Of a stretch of 64,000 nucleotides of DNA, positions 1 through 5,823 are shown piece after piece; position 1 is the first letter of the stretch; each line of letters begins with the position of its first letter. The position numbers were made by a program, and so were the translations under genes. The stretch covers positions 62,001 to 126,000 of IMG/VR virus record IMGVR_UViG_3300022752_000023. One strand, 5' to 3'. The DNA comes from a virus. Below the pieces are notes generated by a model that searched no databases, was not told where the DNA came from, and saw only the letters and a list, made by a program, of their open reading frames with translations.

Positions 1-337
1 CGTTGTTAGGGTTTTTATTCCCTCGCCCTAGACGATCTTTGTGGTGCACGACAAGTTTTTTCTTTTTGCCGCAACGAGAACATTGTTGTTCGTCGCGTTT
101 AATTACGGCTGTTCTTTCGCCGTTAAAATGTCGTTGTTCGCGGTAATTTTTTCGATACTGCAAACAATCGGCGTGGTTGTCGTAATACCATTGTTTTTTG
201 GTGTTGGCTATGCGTTGACGATTTTTGTCGTCGTTGCGATAGCATTCCAAATAACAGATTTTGCACAGTCCTTTTGCCATATGCAGCCGTTCGGTCAGGC
301 CGCACGATTGGCAACAGGAATATTTTTTTGACCACAT
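1..337 (-). CDS. HNH homing endonuclease, intron-encoded, partial at window edge
   Basis: An open frame starts at ATG 337 and runs off the left edge (112 codons visible). The N-terminal part has two CxxC pairs (SCCQSCG near residues 7-13 and GLCKICY near 23-29), a probable zinc finger. After a basic stretch rich in Tyr and Asn there is a second CxxC (CSRCGKK near 89-95) followed directly by VVHHKD, the start of an HNH/His-Me finger motif (HHxD). The gene lies downstream of the R element inside a group I intron, the usual place for a homing endonuclease. Expected role: cutting intronless alleles of the AAA+ gene so that the intron is copied in. The catalytic C-terminal residues are outside the window, so activity cannot be judged. 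Confidence 0.82.
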   Translation of the reverse strand, partial: MWSKKYSCCQSCGLTERLHMAKGLCKICYLECYRNDDKNRQRIANTKKQWYYDNHADCLQYRKNYREQRHFNGERTAVIKRDEQQCSRCGKKKKLVVHHKDRLGRGNKNPNN

Positions 338-525
338 CTCAAAACTCTACTACAAGGCCCCCATTTCGAACCCACTTGGGTCCTACGATCTTTCGATCTA
401 GTCGTTGAACCTTCCAAGTATATTGCTACTTGGCTTGGCTGCAAGTTGCCCGGCTTACGCTGAGGGGTTTCTTGCAATTAAAGGGCTTTTCACTGATTTG
501 TCGCCAAATCAGGGGACTGAACTCA
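1..525 (-). ncRNA. Group I intron (td-like, 5' part), interrupting the AAA+ ATPase gene
   Basis: The minus strand below 525 carries the ordered core elements of a group I intron. The 5' splice site follows a GGAT at 529-526; GGATTGA pairs with TCAGTCC just inside the intron, giving a P1 helix with the required U.G wobble at the exon end. A P-like element lies at 479-464 (AATTGCAAGAAACCCC), a Q-like element at 447-434 (AACTTGCAGCCAAG) and an R-like element at 411-397 (GGTTCAACGACTAGA). A GNRA hairpin (GATC GAAA GATC) and a td-like GTAGG...TTCGAA stretch follow. No convincing S/P7 partner is seen before the HNH gene starts at 337, so that gene probably sits in the P8 loop, as in SPO1-type introns. 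The 3' splice site lies beyond position 1. Family knowledge: such introns self-splice and spread by endonuclease homing. Confidence 0.87.
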
Positions 526-1473
526 ATCCACAAACAACACGCACGGAGCCATTGCGTCAACCTGCTTGAGCGCGCGACGCATGTTACCCTCGGACTCGCC
601 CACGAACTTGCCCATGAGCGAACCGAAATCCAGCATTACGGTCGGACGACCGACTTCGTTGCCAAGTGCTTTGGCAAACTGCGACTTGCCGCAGCCCGGA
701 GGCGACAGCAAAAGAACGCCCTTGGGGCGCTTGTCTACGTTGGTTTCGCCTTGCCGCCGCATGGCGCGCAGGCAGAAACTCTTAAGGTTTTCGAGGCCGC
801 CAAGATTCTCAAAGTTGGCGTCGCCACGATAGAGCGTCATCGTACCGCTCTTTTCAAGCGTCTGCGCCTTGATACCCCAGATCGTATCGGGCGACAGCTT
901 GTTGTTGCGCACCAGCGACAGCGCGAACGCGTTCTCGGCCTCCTGCCGAGTCAGGCCGCGCGAGGCGTCAACCACCGCCGCGACTTCCTGCTCGGTCGGC
1001 TTGGCGAACGGGGAGCCGTCAGGGAACAGCTCGGTGCACACGGTCTTGAGCTGTTCCAGATCCGGCAGCTCGTGATGCACCACGGTAAACAACTTCTCTA
1101 CCTCGGGCTGCAGCTGCAGCACCGGCGCGACGATAATGATATGTTTACCCTCGCCCTTACCCTGCACGACGCGGTTTGCAAGTGCCTGCAGCACCTCCGG
1201 GTTGCCGAGAAACCGGTGAAAGTTCTTCAGCACAATAAGCATGGGCTGCTTGGGCTGCGGCTGATCAAGAAACCGCAACGCCTGTAGCGGGCCGGGAGCC
1301 TGCGCGTTCCCCGAATAAAGCTGGCGGTCGATGTCCCAGACATCGAATCCCCATTCCTTCTCTTCCGTTACACGACGAACCGACGCAATCGCGTCGTCGC
1401 ACTCCTGTGATTCAACCCAGATGCCGGAGAAGCCGGCGCATACCAGCTCCTTGATTTCTTTTTCGAGCGACAC
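526..1473 (-). CDS. AAA+ ATPase, Ycf46-like, 5' exon
   Basis: This exon gives 316 residues. A Walker A P-loop reads SPPGCGKS near residues 258-265, followed by FAKALGNEVG and a GESEGNMRRAL stretch typical of AAA proteins. The frame ends at CVLFVD, the Walker B motif, where a TGA follows because the reading frame enters the group I intron. The second Walker B acidic residue, sensor 1 and the arginine finger must lie in the 3' exon, left of the window. The N-terminal half (LVCAGFSGIWVESQE, LRFLDQP, LIVLKNFHRFL) matches the degenerate first domain of Ycf46-type ATPases. Downstream neighbours encode DUF2997 and DUF1257, known companions of this ATPase. The cellular role of the group is not established; an ATP-driven remodelling function is inferred from the fold. 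Confidence 0.85.
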
Positions 1474-1514
1474 TTGTTGCCTTTGATGTTGTTTTGTGTG
1501 TGGGCCAGTTATTG

Positions 1515-1706
1515 TCAGTTACTTTCAGCGATTTGCTCGTCGTTGCTGGCGGTATAGAACTCGCCAGTCAGTTGCTCATCCACCTTTGCGCCTAGCGCCT
1601 GTTCCAGCGCCCGCGTGGCATCCTGACACGAACTGCCGGTGAAACCGCTCGTCTCGATCTTGGTGCCGCCCTTCGGGTCGACAACGATATGAATGGTCTT
1701 CGACAT
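1515..1706 (-). CDS. DUF2997 family small protein
   Basis: The 63-residue protein starts at ATG 1706; a longer frame reaching 1856 would read inside the upstream gene and has no family similarity. The N-terminal strand KTIHIVVDPKGG, the GFTGSSCQDATRALEQALG core with its single conserved cysteine, and the overall length fit DUF2997. Family members sit beside DUF1257 (Ycf35) and Ycf46-type ATPases in cyanobacteria and planctomycetes, and that arrangement is reproduced here: the gene lies 2 bp from the DUF1257 gene and 41 bp upstream of the AAA+ exon. Function unknown; a small adaptor for the ATPase is a reasonable guess only. Confidence 0.8.
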   Translation of the reverse strand: MSKTIHIVVDPKGGTKIETSGFTGSSCQDATRALEQALGAKVDEQLTGEFYTASNDEQIAESN

Positions 1707-1708
1707 GT

Positions 1709-2074
1709 TTAGAAACCTCCCGTCAGGCTGAGTTTGACCGAACCGTCCGGCAGCATTTCCTCGAACACCGAGTAGCCGCCCTTCTGCGCTTCGTAGATCG
1801 CCTTCTCGACCGCGTACGCCTGCAGGAACCTGTCCAGCTCTTCCTGCTTGCCCCACGCGCCGTTGTAGTTGTCATAGTTCGCGGCGCCGGTTTCCGTATT
1901 GAACACAGCCGGGAACTGCCAGCCGGGAAGCTTTACAGCGAGACCGTCCGCCGACTGCCCGGCGAAAAGAACGTGATGACCGGCCTTCGGCGTCTCAAGG
2001 CCGAGACGCTTGCAGGCCGCCTCGACGGCAGCCGCGTCTTTTACTTCCGTCTTGATCTGAACGATATGAGACAT
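1709..2074 (-). CDS. DUF1257 (Ycf35-like) protein
   Basis: A 121-residue protein beginning MSHIVQIKTEVKD and containing EAACKRLGLE, the GLAVKLPGWQFPAVF strand and YNGAWGKQEELDRFLQAYAVEKA, the recognisable pattern of DUF1257, whose plastid member is Ycf35. The C-terminal ...GGYSVFEEMLPDGSVKLSL is also typical. It is translated immediately before the DUF2997 gene (2-bp gap), and both precede the AAA+ ATPase, so the three probably act together. No enzymatic residues can be pointed out. The family is mainly plastid, cyanobacterial and planctomycetal, so its presence in a phage hints at host ancestry. Confidence 0.82.
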   Translation of the reverse strand: MSHIVQIKTEVKDAAAVEAACKRLGLETPKAGHHVLFAGQSADGLAVKLPGWQFPAVFNTETGAANYDNYNGAWGKQEELDRFLQAYAVEKAIYEAQKGGYSVFEEMLPDGSVKLSLTGGF

Positions 2075-2075
2075 G

Positions 2076-2396
2076 TTAGCCTCGATGATCCTTTTCTTTT
2101 AGGTAGTGTTGAAGTGCGCACACAATTGTGCTTTCAAATATCTCGGGCGTTATGTAGTCAGTGCCCGCAAAATACGCTAATACTGCGACCGCAGCGTCGC
2201 GGTCATATATCGATTTAAAAACGCGCGGACCGTGTGGCGTGTCTAGCCGATACTCTGCGATGTCGTGTAGTGTGACGACTTCGGGTATAGCTATTACTTC
2301 GCTATATTTACGGCGTAACTCGTTTAATTCATCGAGCGCCGACAGGATCCGTTCGCGATCTTCGTCAAAACTGTTCTCGTCGGTATACGGCGTCAT
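2076..2396 (-). CDS. Hypothetical protein, 106 aa
   Basis: Not recognised. The N-terminal third is charged and likely helical (DRERILSALDELNELRRKY); the rest contains a short beta-like segment (RVFKSIYDRDAAVAVLAYF). It starts with ATGA overlap on the preceding gene (2393-2701) and is followed 1 bp later by the DUF1257 gene, so it is translated within the same operon. No cysteine clusters, membrane segments or signal peptide are seen. Confidence 0.6.
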   Translation of the reverse strand: MTPYTDENSFDEDRERILSALDELNELRRKYSEVIAIPEVVTLHDIAEYRLDTPHGPRVFKSIYDRDAAVAVLAYFAGTDYITPEIFESTIVCALQHYLKEKDHRG

Positions 2397-2701
2397 CGAT
2401 ACGCCACAACCTCAGCGCGCGTTTCTACCCAGACATGCGCGCCGCAAGCAAGCGGCGCGTCGGGCGAGTAGACCACGCGAGAGTCGCCGCGCACATCTAC
2501 GTTTGCTGCGGCATACGTTTTGTTGCGCCACTTTATTGTCAGCGGCGGAACACGTACGTTTTGCTTTTTATTGTCGCGAATAATGTGCTGGTTAACGTGA
2601 ATACGTTTGATCGTACCAGCCGTCATCGTCATTTCATCGGCGTCGCCCGGAAAACGCAGCGGAATACGGGGCTCAAGTAGGCAGACGTCTTCTGTCGCCA
2701 T
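2393..2701 (-). CDS. Hypothetical protein, 102 aa
   Basis: Not recognised. The sequence looks beta-rich, with alternating hydrophobic residues (VRVPPLTIKWRNKTYAAANV, GAHVWVETRAEVVAYR) and no helical coiled parts; a small SH3- or OB-like barrel is possible but unproven. Its stop overlaps the start of the next gene by 4 bp. A 64-bp gap separates it from the upstream acidic protein. Confidence 0.55.
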   Translation of the reverse strand: MATEDVCLLEPRIPLRFPGDADEMTMTAGTIKRIHVNQHIIRDNKKQNVRVPPLTIKWRNKTYAAANVDVRGDSRVVYSPDAPLACGAHVWVETRAEVVAYR

Positions 2702-2765
2702 TGATAAAGATATTTATCCGCGTCGGTGCGGTCTTCCATGACCACCACCGGACGCAGAAAATTTA

Positions 2766-3644
2766 CTACGACATCATGGAGCGTAGCTGCTTGTGCTCCG
2801 CCAAGATTTCTCCGGCGGTGTCGTAGCAACCATCGCACGCCGCCAGAAACGCCGTGGCGGCCTTTAGCTGATCCATCGGCAGCGTCGCGGAGCCAGACGG
2901 CCCCTTGGCTACCGGGCGCTTCGGCGCAACCTTGGCGGGCTCCGTCTTCGCGTGCTTTCGGCGCGCCGCGTCGCGGCTACGCTCCTCGCCGGCTGCGACA
3001 GCAACCGCCGGGCCGCGCCTCCCAGAAGCAACGCCCGCTTTCTTCAACAGCTGGCTCACCTGCGCCGGGCTCACCGTCACGCGCTTCTTAGCAAGCGCCG
3101 CTACGATGTCCACGCCACGCAGCGAATCACCAGACTCTTGCCGACGTTCGATCTCCTCGCGGATGTGATCGGCGCCGCTCTTCTTCTCGGCCATGTCCTT
3201 CACCTTCCTTTTTGTGGTCCTCGTCGCCTTTGGCGATTCGACCGGGTCATCGTCTTCGTCGACCTCCACAGTGGAGTCGACAGTGTCGTCAGAAACCTCG
3301 TCGCCTTCTTCGGGCTCATATTCAGTTTCATCGTCGTCAGCATCCGCAATTTCGTCTTCGGGCAGTTTTGCTGCCGTCTCGCGGATGTCTTCACTACCTT
3401 CGTCTTCGTATTCGGTCTCTGCTTCAGCGTACGCATCGTCGTCATCAACCGAATCCTCTTCAAGCTCGGCGTCGACGTACGCGTCGACTTCCTCGTCGTC
3501 ATAGTCTTCTGGCGTTGCGAACCGCATCCGTGTGGTTCCTTTCTCCTTCTTCTTCTCTTTCTCTGCAGATGCCTTGCTGGTTGCGCCCGGCAGTGGTTTT
3601 CCCCACAGATTAGCCGGACTCACAAACTCTTCAGCCTTGGCCAT
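2766..3644 (-). CDS. Acidic/basic bipartite protein with helix-turn-helix-like segment
   Basis: The chosen ATG at 3644 is preceded by TTTAGGAGAGG at good spacing; a longer frame to 3851 would run through non-coding sequence. The 292-residue product has a Lys-rich N-terminus, a long Asp/Glu stretch (about residues 45-140), then a basic region with ADHIREEIERRQESGDSLRG and VDIVAALAKKRVTVSPAQVSQ, a pattern resembling short DNA-binding helix-turn-helix modules common in planctomycetal proteins. After a Lys/Arg/Ala/Pro linker it ends with a Cys-containing helix (AFLAACDGCYD). Such charge-segregated proteins often bind nucleic acid, but no function is demonstrated. Confidence 0.6.
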   Translation of the reverse strand: MAKAEEFVSPANLWGKPLPGATSKASAEKEKKKEKGTTRMRFATPEDYDDEEVDAYVDAELEEDSVDDDDAYAEAETEYEDEGSEDIRETAAKLPEDEIADADDDETEYEPEEGDEVSDDTVDSTVEVDEDDDPVESPKATRTTKRKVKDMAEKKSGADHIREEIERRQESGDSLRGVDIVAALAKKRVTVSPAQVSQLLKKAGVASGRRGPAVAVAAGEERSRDAARRKHAKTEPAKVAPKRPVAKGPSGSATLPMDQLKAATAFLAACDGCYDTAGEILAEHKQLRSMMS

Positions 3645-3732
3645 AGCGTCCTCTCCTAAAGCGCCGCCAGTCGAAACACTTCGACACTGTGTGCGGCTAA
3701 ATGAAAAATACACGGCCGAAAACAAAAAGCAA

Positions 3733-4152
3733 CTAGCGTGACTTTTTTCGGCGGCGCGGTTTCTTTTTGACCGCGAGTTTCGGCTGGGTTTTAGCGCCAA
3801 TGTTGTATTTTGGCGGGACGACGCAATTCTGCTCTCGCAGTGTTCCGTCATTTAAGTGAGGCCACTTTTCAAGCGAGTGGATCGCGCCGATTAGATTCCA
3901 CGTAGCGTGTCCAAGATGATCTTCGGATCGGTCTCCGCCCAAGAAGTTGTAGATGTGCGCGATGGCGTGGTTTAGTAGGTCCGCCACCGGCATTCCGTTT
4001 TCCCAGTTATACGGGCCGAACTTTTCTGCGCCTTCATTATAGGTTTGCGCGAGTGCTCGCAAACCTATTGGCGATATCAAGTCGTAGCGCACCGCGTCAC
4101 AATCTGCACTGCGTACGGCGCCTGTGGTGTACTCGTGGCGTTCGTTGCTCAT
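3733..4152 (-). CDS. dATP/dGTP diphosphohydrolase-like protein (DUF5664/MazZ-like)
   Basis: The 139-residue protein contains RYDLISPIGLRALAQTYNEG, AEKFGPYNWENGM, DLLNHAIAHIYNFLGGDRSE and LGHATWNLIGAIHSL. This all-helical series of GA.K.G..NWE, N/RH....L and H..WN motifs marks the phage family annotated as dATP/dGTP diphosphohydrolase, related to MazG-type enzymes that hydrolyse purine dNTPs to dNMP and pyrophosphate. The conserved Glu/His/Asp positions expected to bind Mg2+ are present (E of NWE, ED of RSEDH). The tail is a basic run (VKKKPRRRKKSR). The neighbour downstream overlaps by 4 bp. In phages making modified purines this enzyme shapes the dNTP pool; no modified-base synthase is visible here. 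Confidence 0.7.
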   Translation of the reverse strand: MSNERHEYTTGAVRSADCDAVRYDLISPIGLRALAQTYNEGAEKFGPYNWENGMPVADLLNHAIAHIYNFLGGDRSEDHLGHATWNLIGAIHSLEKWPHLNDGTLREQNCVVPPKYNIGAKTQPKLAVKKKPRRRKKSR

Positions 4153-4460
4153 TCGAGAAAACCTTCTGGGCGAAAAGCAAAATAGAAGCGCGGATCGTCG
4201 TTGAACGCAACTGTGCCGCGTACGCCGTCCACCTTGCGAATTACGTGCACATACGGCGAGTCGAAGTGCGACACCTCGAACATGTCTAGCAGTTGCCCGC
4301 TATCCCAGACTTGTTCGCCGTATTGCGTTTGCAGTACTGTGCGAATTTCATCTGGTCCGCGAAGGGCAATTTGGTCTTTGATAACATTGCGCAGCATTAC
4401 GTGCCCAATGTCCAGCGGGATTTGCGCTGCCAGTTCTTTAGCTTTGGGTGGTGTCGGCAT
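4149..4460 (-). CDS. Hypothetical protein, 103 aa
   Basis: Not recognised. Start taken at ATG 4460 (MPTPPKAKEL); in-frame alternatives at 4517 and 4556 lie deeper inside the upstream gene and no clear ribosome binding site decides between them. The protein mixes a helical N-terminal half (DIGHVMLRNVIKDQIALRG, EIRTVLQTQYG) and a beta-like C-terminal half (YVHVIRKVDGVRG, RFYFAFRPEG). The stop overlaps the next gene by 4 bp. Confidence 0.5.
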   Translation of the reverse strand: MPTPPKAKELAAQIPLDIGHVMLRNVIKDQIALRGPDEIRTVLQTQYGEQVWDSGQLLDMFEVSHFDSPYVHVIRKVDGVRGTVAFNDDPRFYFAFRPEGFLE

Positions 4461-4836
4461 TTGGTTGTACAAGCTTGTCCAGTTCTTCTTTCTGTTGTTT
4501 GATTTGCTCTGCGACATGCGCCGCGTACTGGTCAAGCATCCTAAGCTGGCCGACAAGATCTTTGTGCACGTCGACGCTGAATAGCGCGAGTCGTCGTAGC
4601 AGCATGAGTAAGCTGGCGGTAAACGGCGGCTCTTTGCTGCGCAGACTCAGAAGACCAGGCGGTGCGTTTTCTGGTTGCGATGTCCACAAAGGTACGAGGG
4701 CAAGACCGTGCAGTTCTGGCACGGCAGCCATGACTTCGTTGCAAAATTCTTCTCCGCGCCGCATAAACTCTACGTCGAACGGTAAACGGTCAGATTGAAT
4801 TTCAGGGTGCTGTTCAGGTTGCTGCGGCGTATCCAT
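4438..4836 (-). CDS. Hypothetical protein with C-terminal coiled coil, 132 aa
   Basis: Not recognised. After a Gln/Pro-rich N-terminus there is a mixed domain (FDVEFMRRGEEFCNEVMAAV, LVPLWTSQPENAPPG), then a long helix with heptad-like spacing (LRMLDQYAAHVAEQIKQQKE) suggesting a coiled coil and oligomerisation. It overlaps the following gene by 23 bp if that gene starts at 4460. Confidence 0.55.
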   Translation of the reverse strand: MDTPQQPEQHPEIQSDRLPFDVEFMRRGEEFCNEVMAAVPELHGLALVPLWTSQPENAPPGLLSLRSKEPPFTASLLMLLRRLALFSVDVHKDLVGQLRMLDQYAAHVAEQIKQQKEELDKLVQPNADTTQS

Positions 4837-4849
4837 TAAACATCCTTTG

Positions 4850-5197
4850 TTATTGCGTGTAGCGCGATTCTTTTGGGAGCATGCCGTCGATTACGTTACC
4901 GAGGCGTGTCGCGGCGAGACTGTACACCACTACGCGAATGGCAGTCTCGACCATACCGCCAATTCCCGTTCCTGCCAATAGCAGCAAAAACAGGTAAAAT
5001 GGCGCGTGATATGACTTGCAAAACGGGCAATTGATCAGCTCTAAAAGCTTTCCCTTTGCCGTGTTGTAGGGTGTCACATCTTGGAGCGCTTGCGCGTACG
5101 CTCGCGCCGTTTCAAACAGCGACCCCTTATGCCACACTTCGATGATTGCCCCGGCGGCGAGTGTGACAGCCAAAAAGTCTAAAGCAGTTATTGTCAT
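4850..5197 (-). CDS. Small membrane protein with CPFC motif (DUF1360-like)
   Basis: A 115-residue protein with a hydrophobic N-terminal segment (FLAVTLAAGAIIEVW), a central loop holding LINCPFCKSYHAPF, and a second hydrophobic stretch (YLFLLLLAGTGIGGM) with a further amphipathic segment. The arrangement (transmembrane helix, cytoplasmic-side CPxC next to an aromatic, transmembrane helix) resembles DUF1360-type phage and bacterial membrane proteins. The CPFC could bind metal or be redox active. It overlaps the preceding membrane-protein gene by 4 bp, so the two are probably translationally coupled. Confidence 0.55.
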   Translation of the reverse strand: MTITALDFLAVTLAAGAIIEVWHKGSLFETARAYAQALQDVTPYNTAKGKLLELINCPFCKSYHAPFYLFLLLLAGTGIGGMVETAIRVVVYSLAATRLGNVIDGMLPKESRYTQ

Positions 5198-5376
5198 CGC
5201 CTTTTACGCTTGGGTTGATCTGCGGTGTAGCCGTTCATAAAACAAGCGCCACTATAGATCGCGCCGGCAGCCATGAGTAGGCCAGCGATACCGACCTGCG
5301 ACATTGCACAGATGCCAGCAAAAAGCATAAGCGCAGTGTAACTAGAGAAAGTTGCGTGAGGATCTGGTTGCGACAT
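5194..5376 (-). CDS. Small two-helix membrane protein, 60 aa
   Basis: Start at ATG 5376, sharing one base with the upstream stop (TAATG); the longer in-frame extension would lie inside that gene. The sequence has two hydrophobic segments (ALMLFAGICAMSQVG and AGLLMAAGAIYSGACF) and a basic tail (PKRKRR) expected to stay in the cytoplasm. The size and topology are compatible with a holin-like or accessory membrane protein, but no lysis enzyme lies nearby, so no function is assigned. Confidence 0.5.
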   Translation of the reverse strand: MSQPDPHATFSSYTALMLFAGICAMSQVGIAGLLMAAGAIYSGACFMNGYTADQPKRKRR

Positions 5377-5600
5377 TATGGTGCCTGACTGTCGCCGTGC
5401 GGCCACACCTGCGTACGGGTTGTGTCCGGCGCGGCTGGGTTGAATTGATAGTAGGGTAGCGGCAACGGCGCCTCAAGTTTAAGATGGTTCACGGCGTTAT
5501 CCGGCAGGTAAATCTGCGGACCGGGTCCGCGTCTGGTACCTTCCGTATAAATTTGTTTGCGTTCTTGGTACAGCTTTGCAGAGCGTCCGACGTTAGCCAT
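5376..5600 (-). CDS. Hypothetical protein, 74 aa
   Basis: Not recognised. Contains a basic N-terminal part (RSAKLYQERKQIYTEGTRRG) and a Pro-rich remainder (APLPLPYYQFNPAAPD). An AGGTTAT stretch lies just before the ATG. It is translationally coupled to the next membrane protein through TAATG. Confidence 0.45.
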   Translation of the reverse strand: MANVGRSAKLYQERKQIYTEGTRRGPGPQIYLPDNAVNHLKLEAPLPLPYYQFNPAAPDTTRTQVWPHGDSQAP

Positions 5601-5658
5601 ATAACCTCCAATGAGTACGCGCCCGGGTCACCGTTTAGTATACCCGGACGCGCACCAA

Positions 5659-5823
5659 TCACTTGCGAGTCGTTTCTTTGGCTGCTGCGGCCGCGACCTG
5701 ACACATGTAACCTATTACATTTGCCAGCCCGAAAAGACCGTAGACGAAAACATGCCCCGTGTACTTGAGGCTGTCTTCGACCCATTGAAACTCTGACTCG
5801 CTACCGCTGTTATTGTGGTTCAT
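5659..5823 (-). CDS. Small membrane protein, 54 aa, divergent from terminase
   Basis: The frame from ATG 5823 encodes an acidic N-terminus (SESEFQWVEDSLKYTGH), one hydrophobic helix (VFVYGLFGLANVIGYM), an Ala-rich stretch and a basic end (KETTRK), a sensible single-span membrane protein. Its start codon overlaps the plus-strand terminase start within the tetranucleotide CATG (5821-5824). It is the first of a row of small minus-strand membrane or unknown genes. Evidence is compositional only. Confidence 0.45.
   Translation of the reverse strand: MNHNNSGSESEFQWVEDSLKYTGHVFVYGLFGLANVIGYMCQVAAAAAKETTRK

Noticed and set aside
123-335. Short basic minus-strand frame inside the intron region
   Set aside because: It is another frame of the HNH coding sequence, whose zinc and HHxD motifs lie in the frame starting at 337.
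430-1287. Long plus-strand open frame (285 codons) opposite the AAA+ gene
   Set aside because: No ribosome binding site or family motif; it is the antisense of a clear AAA+ coding frame with a P-loop.
2629-2838. Small minus-strand frame between 2393-2701 and 2766-3644
   Set aside because: It overlaps both neighbours in another frame; a short MEDRTDADKYLYQ stretch looks protein-like but there is no ribosome binding site to support it.
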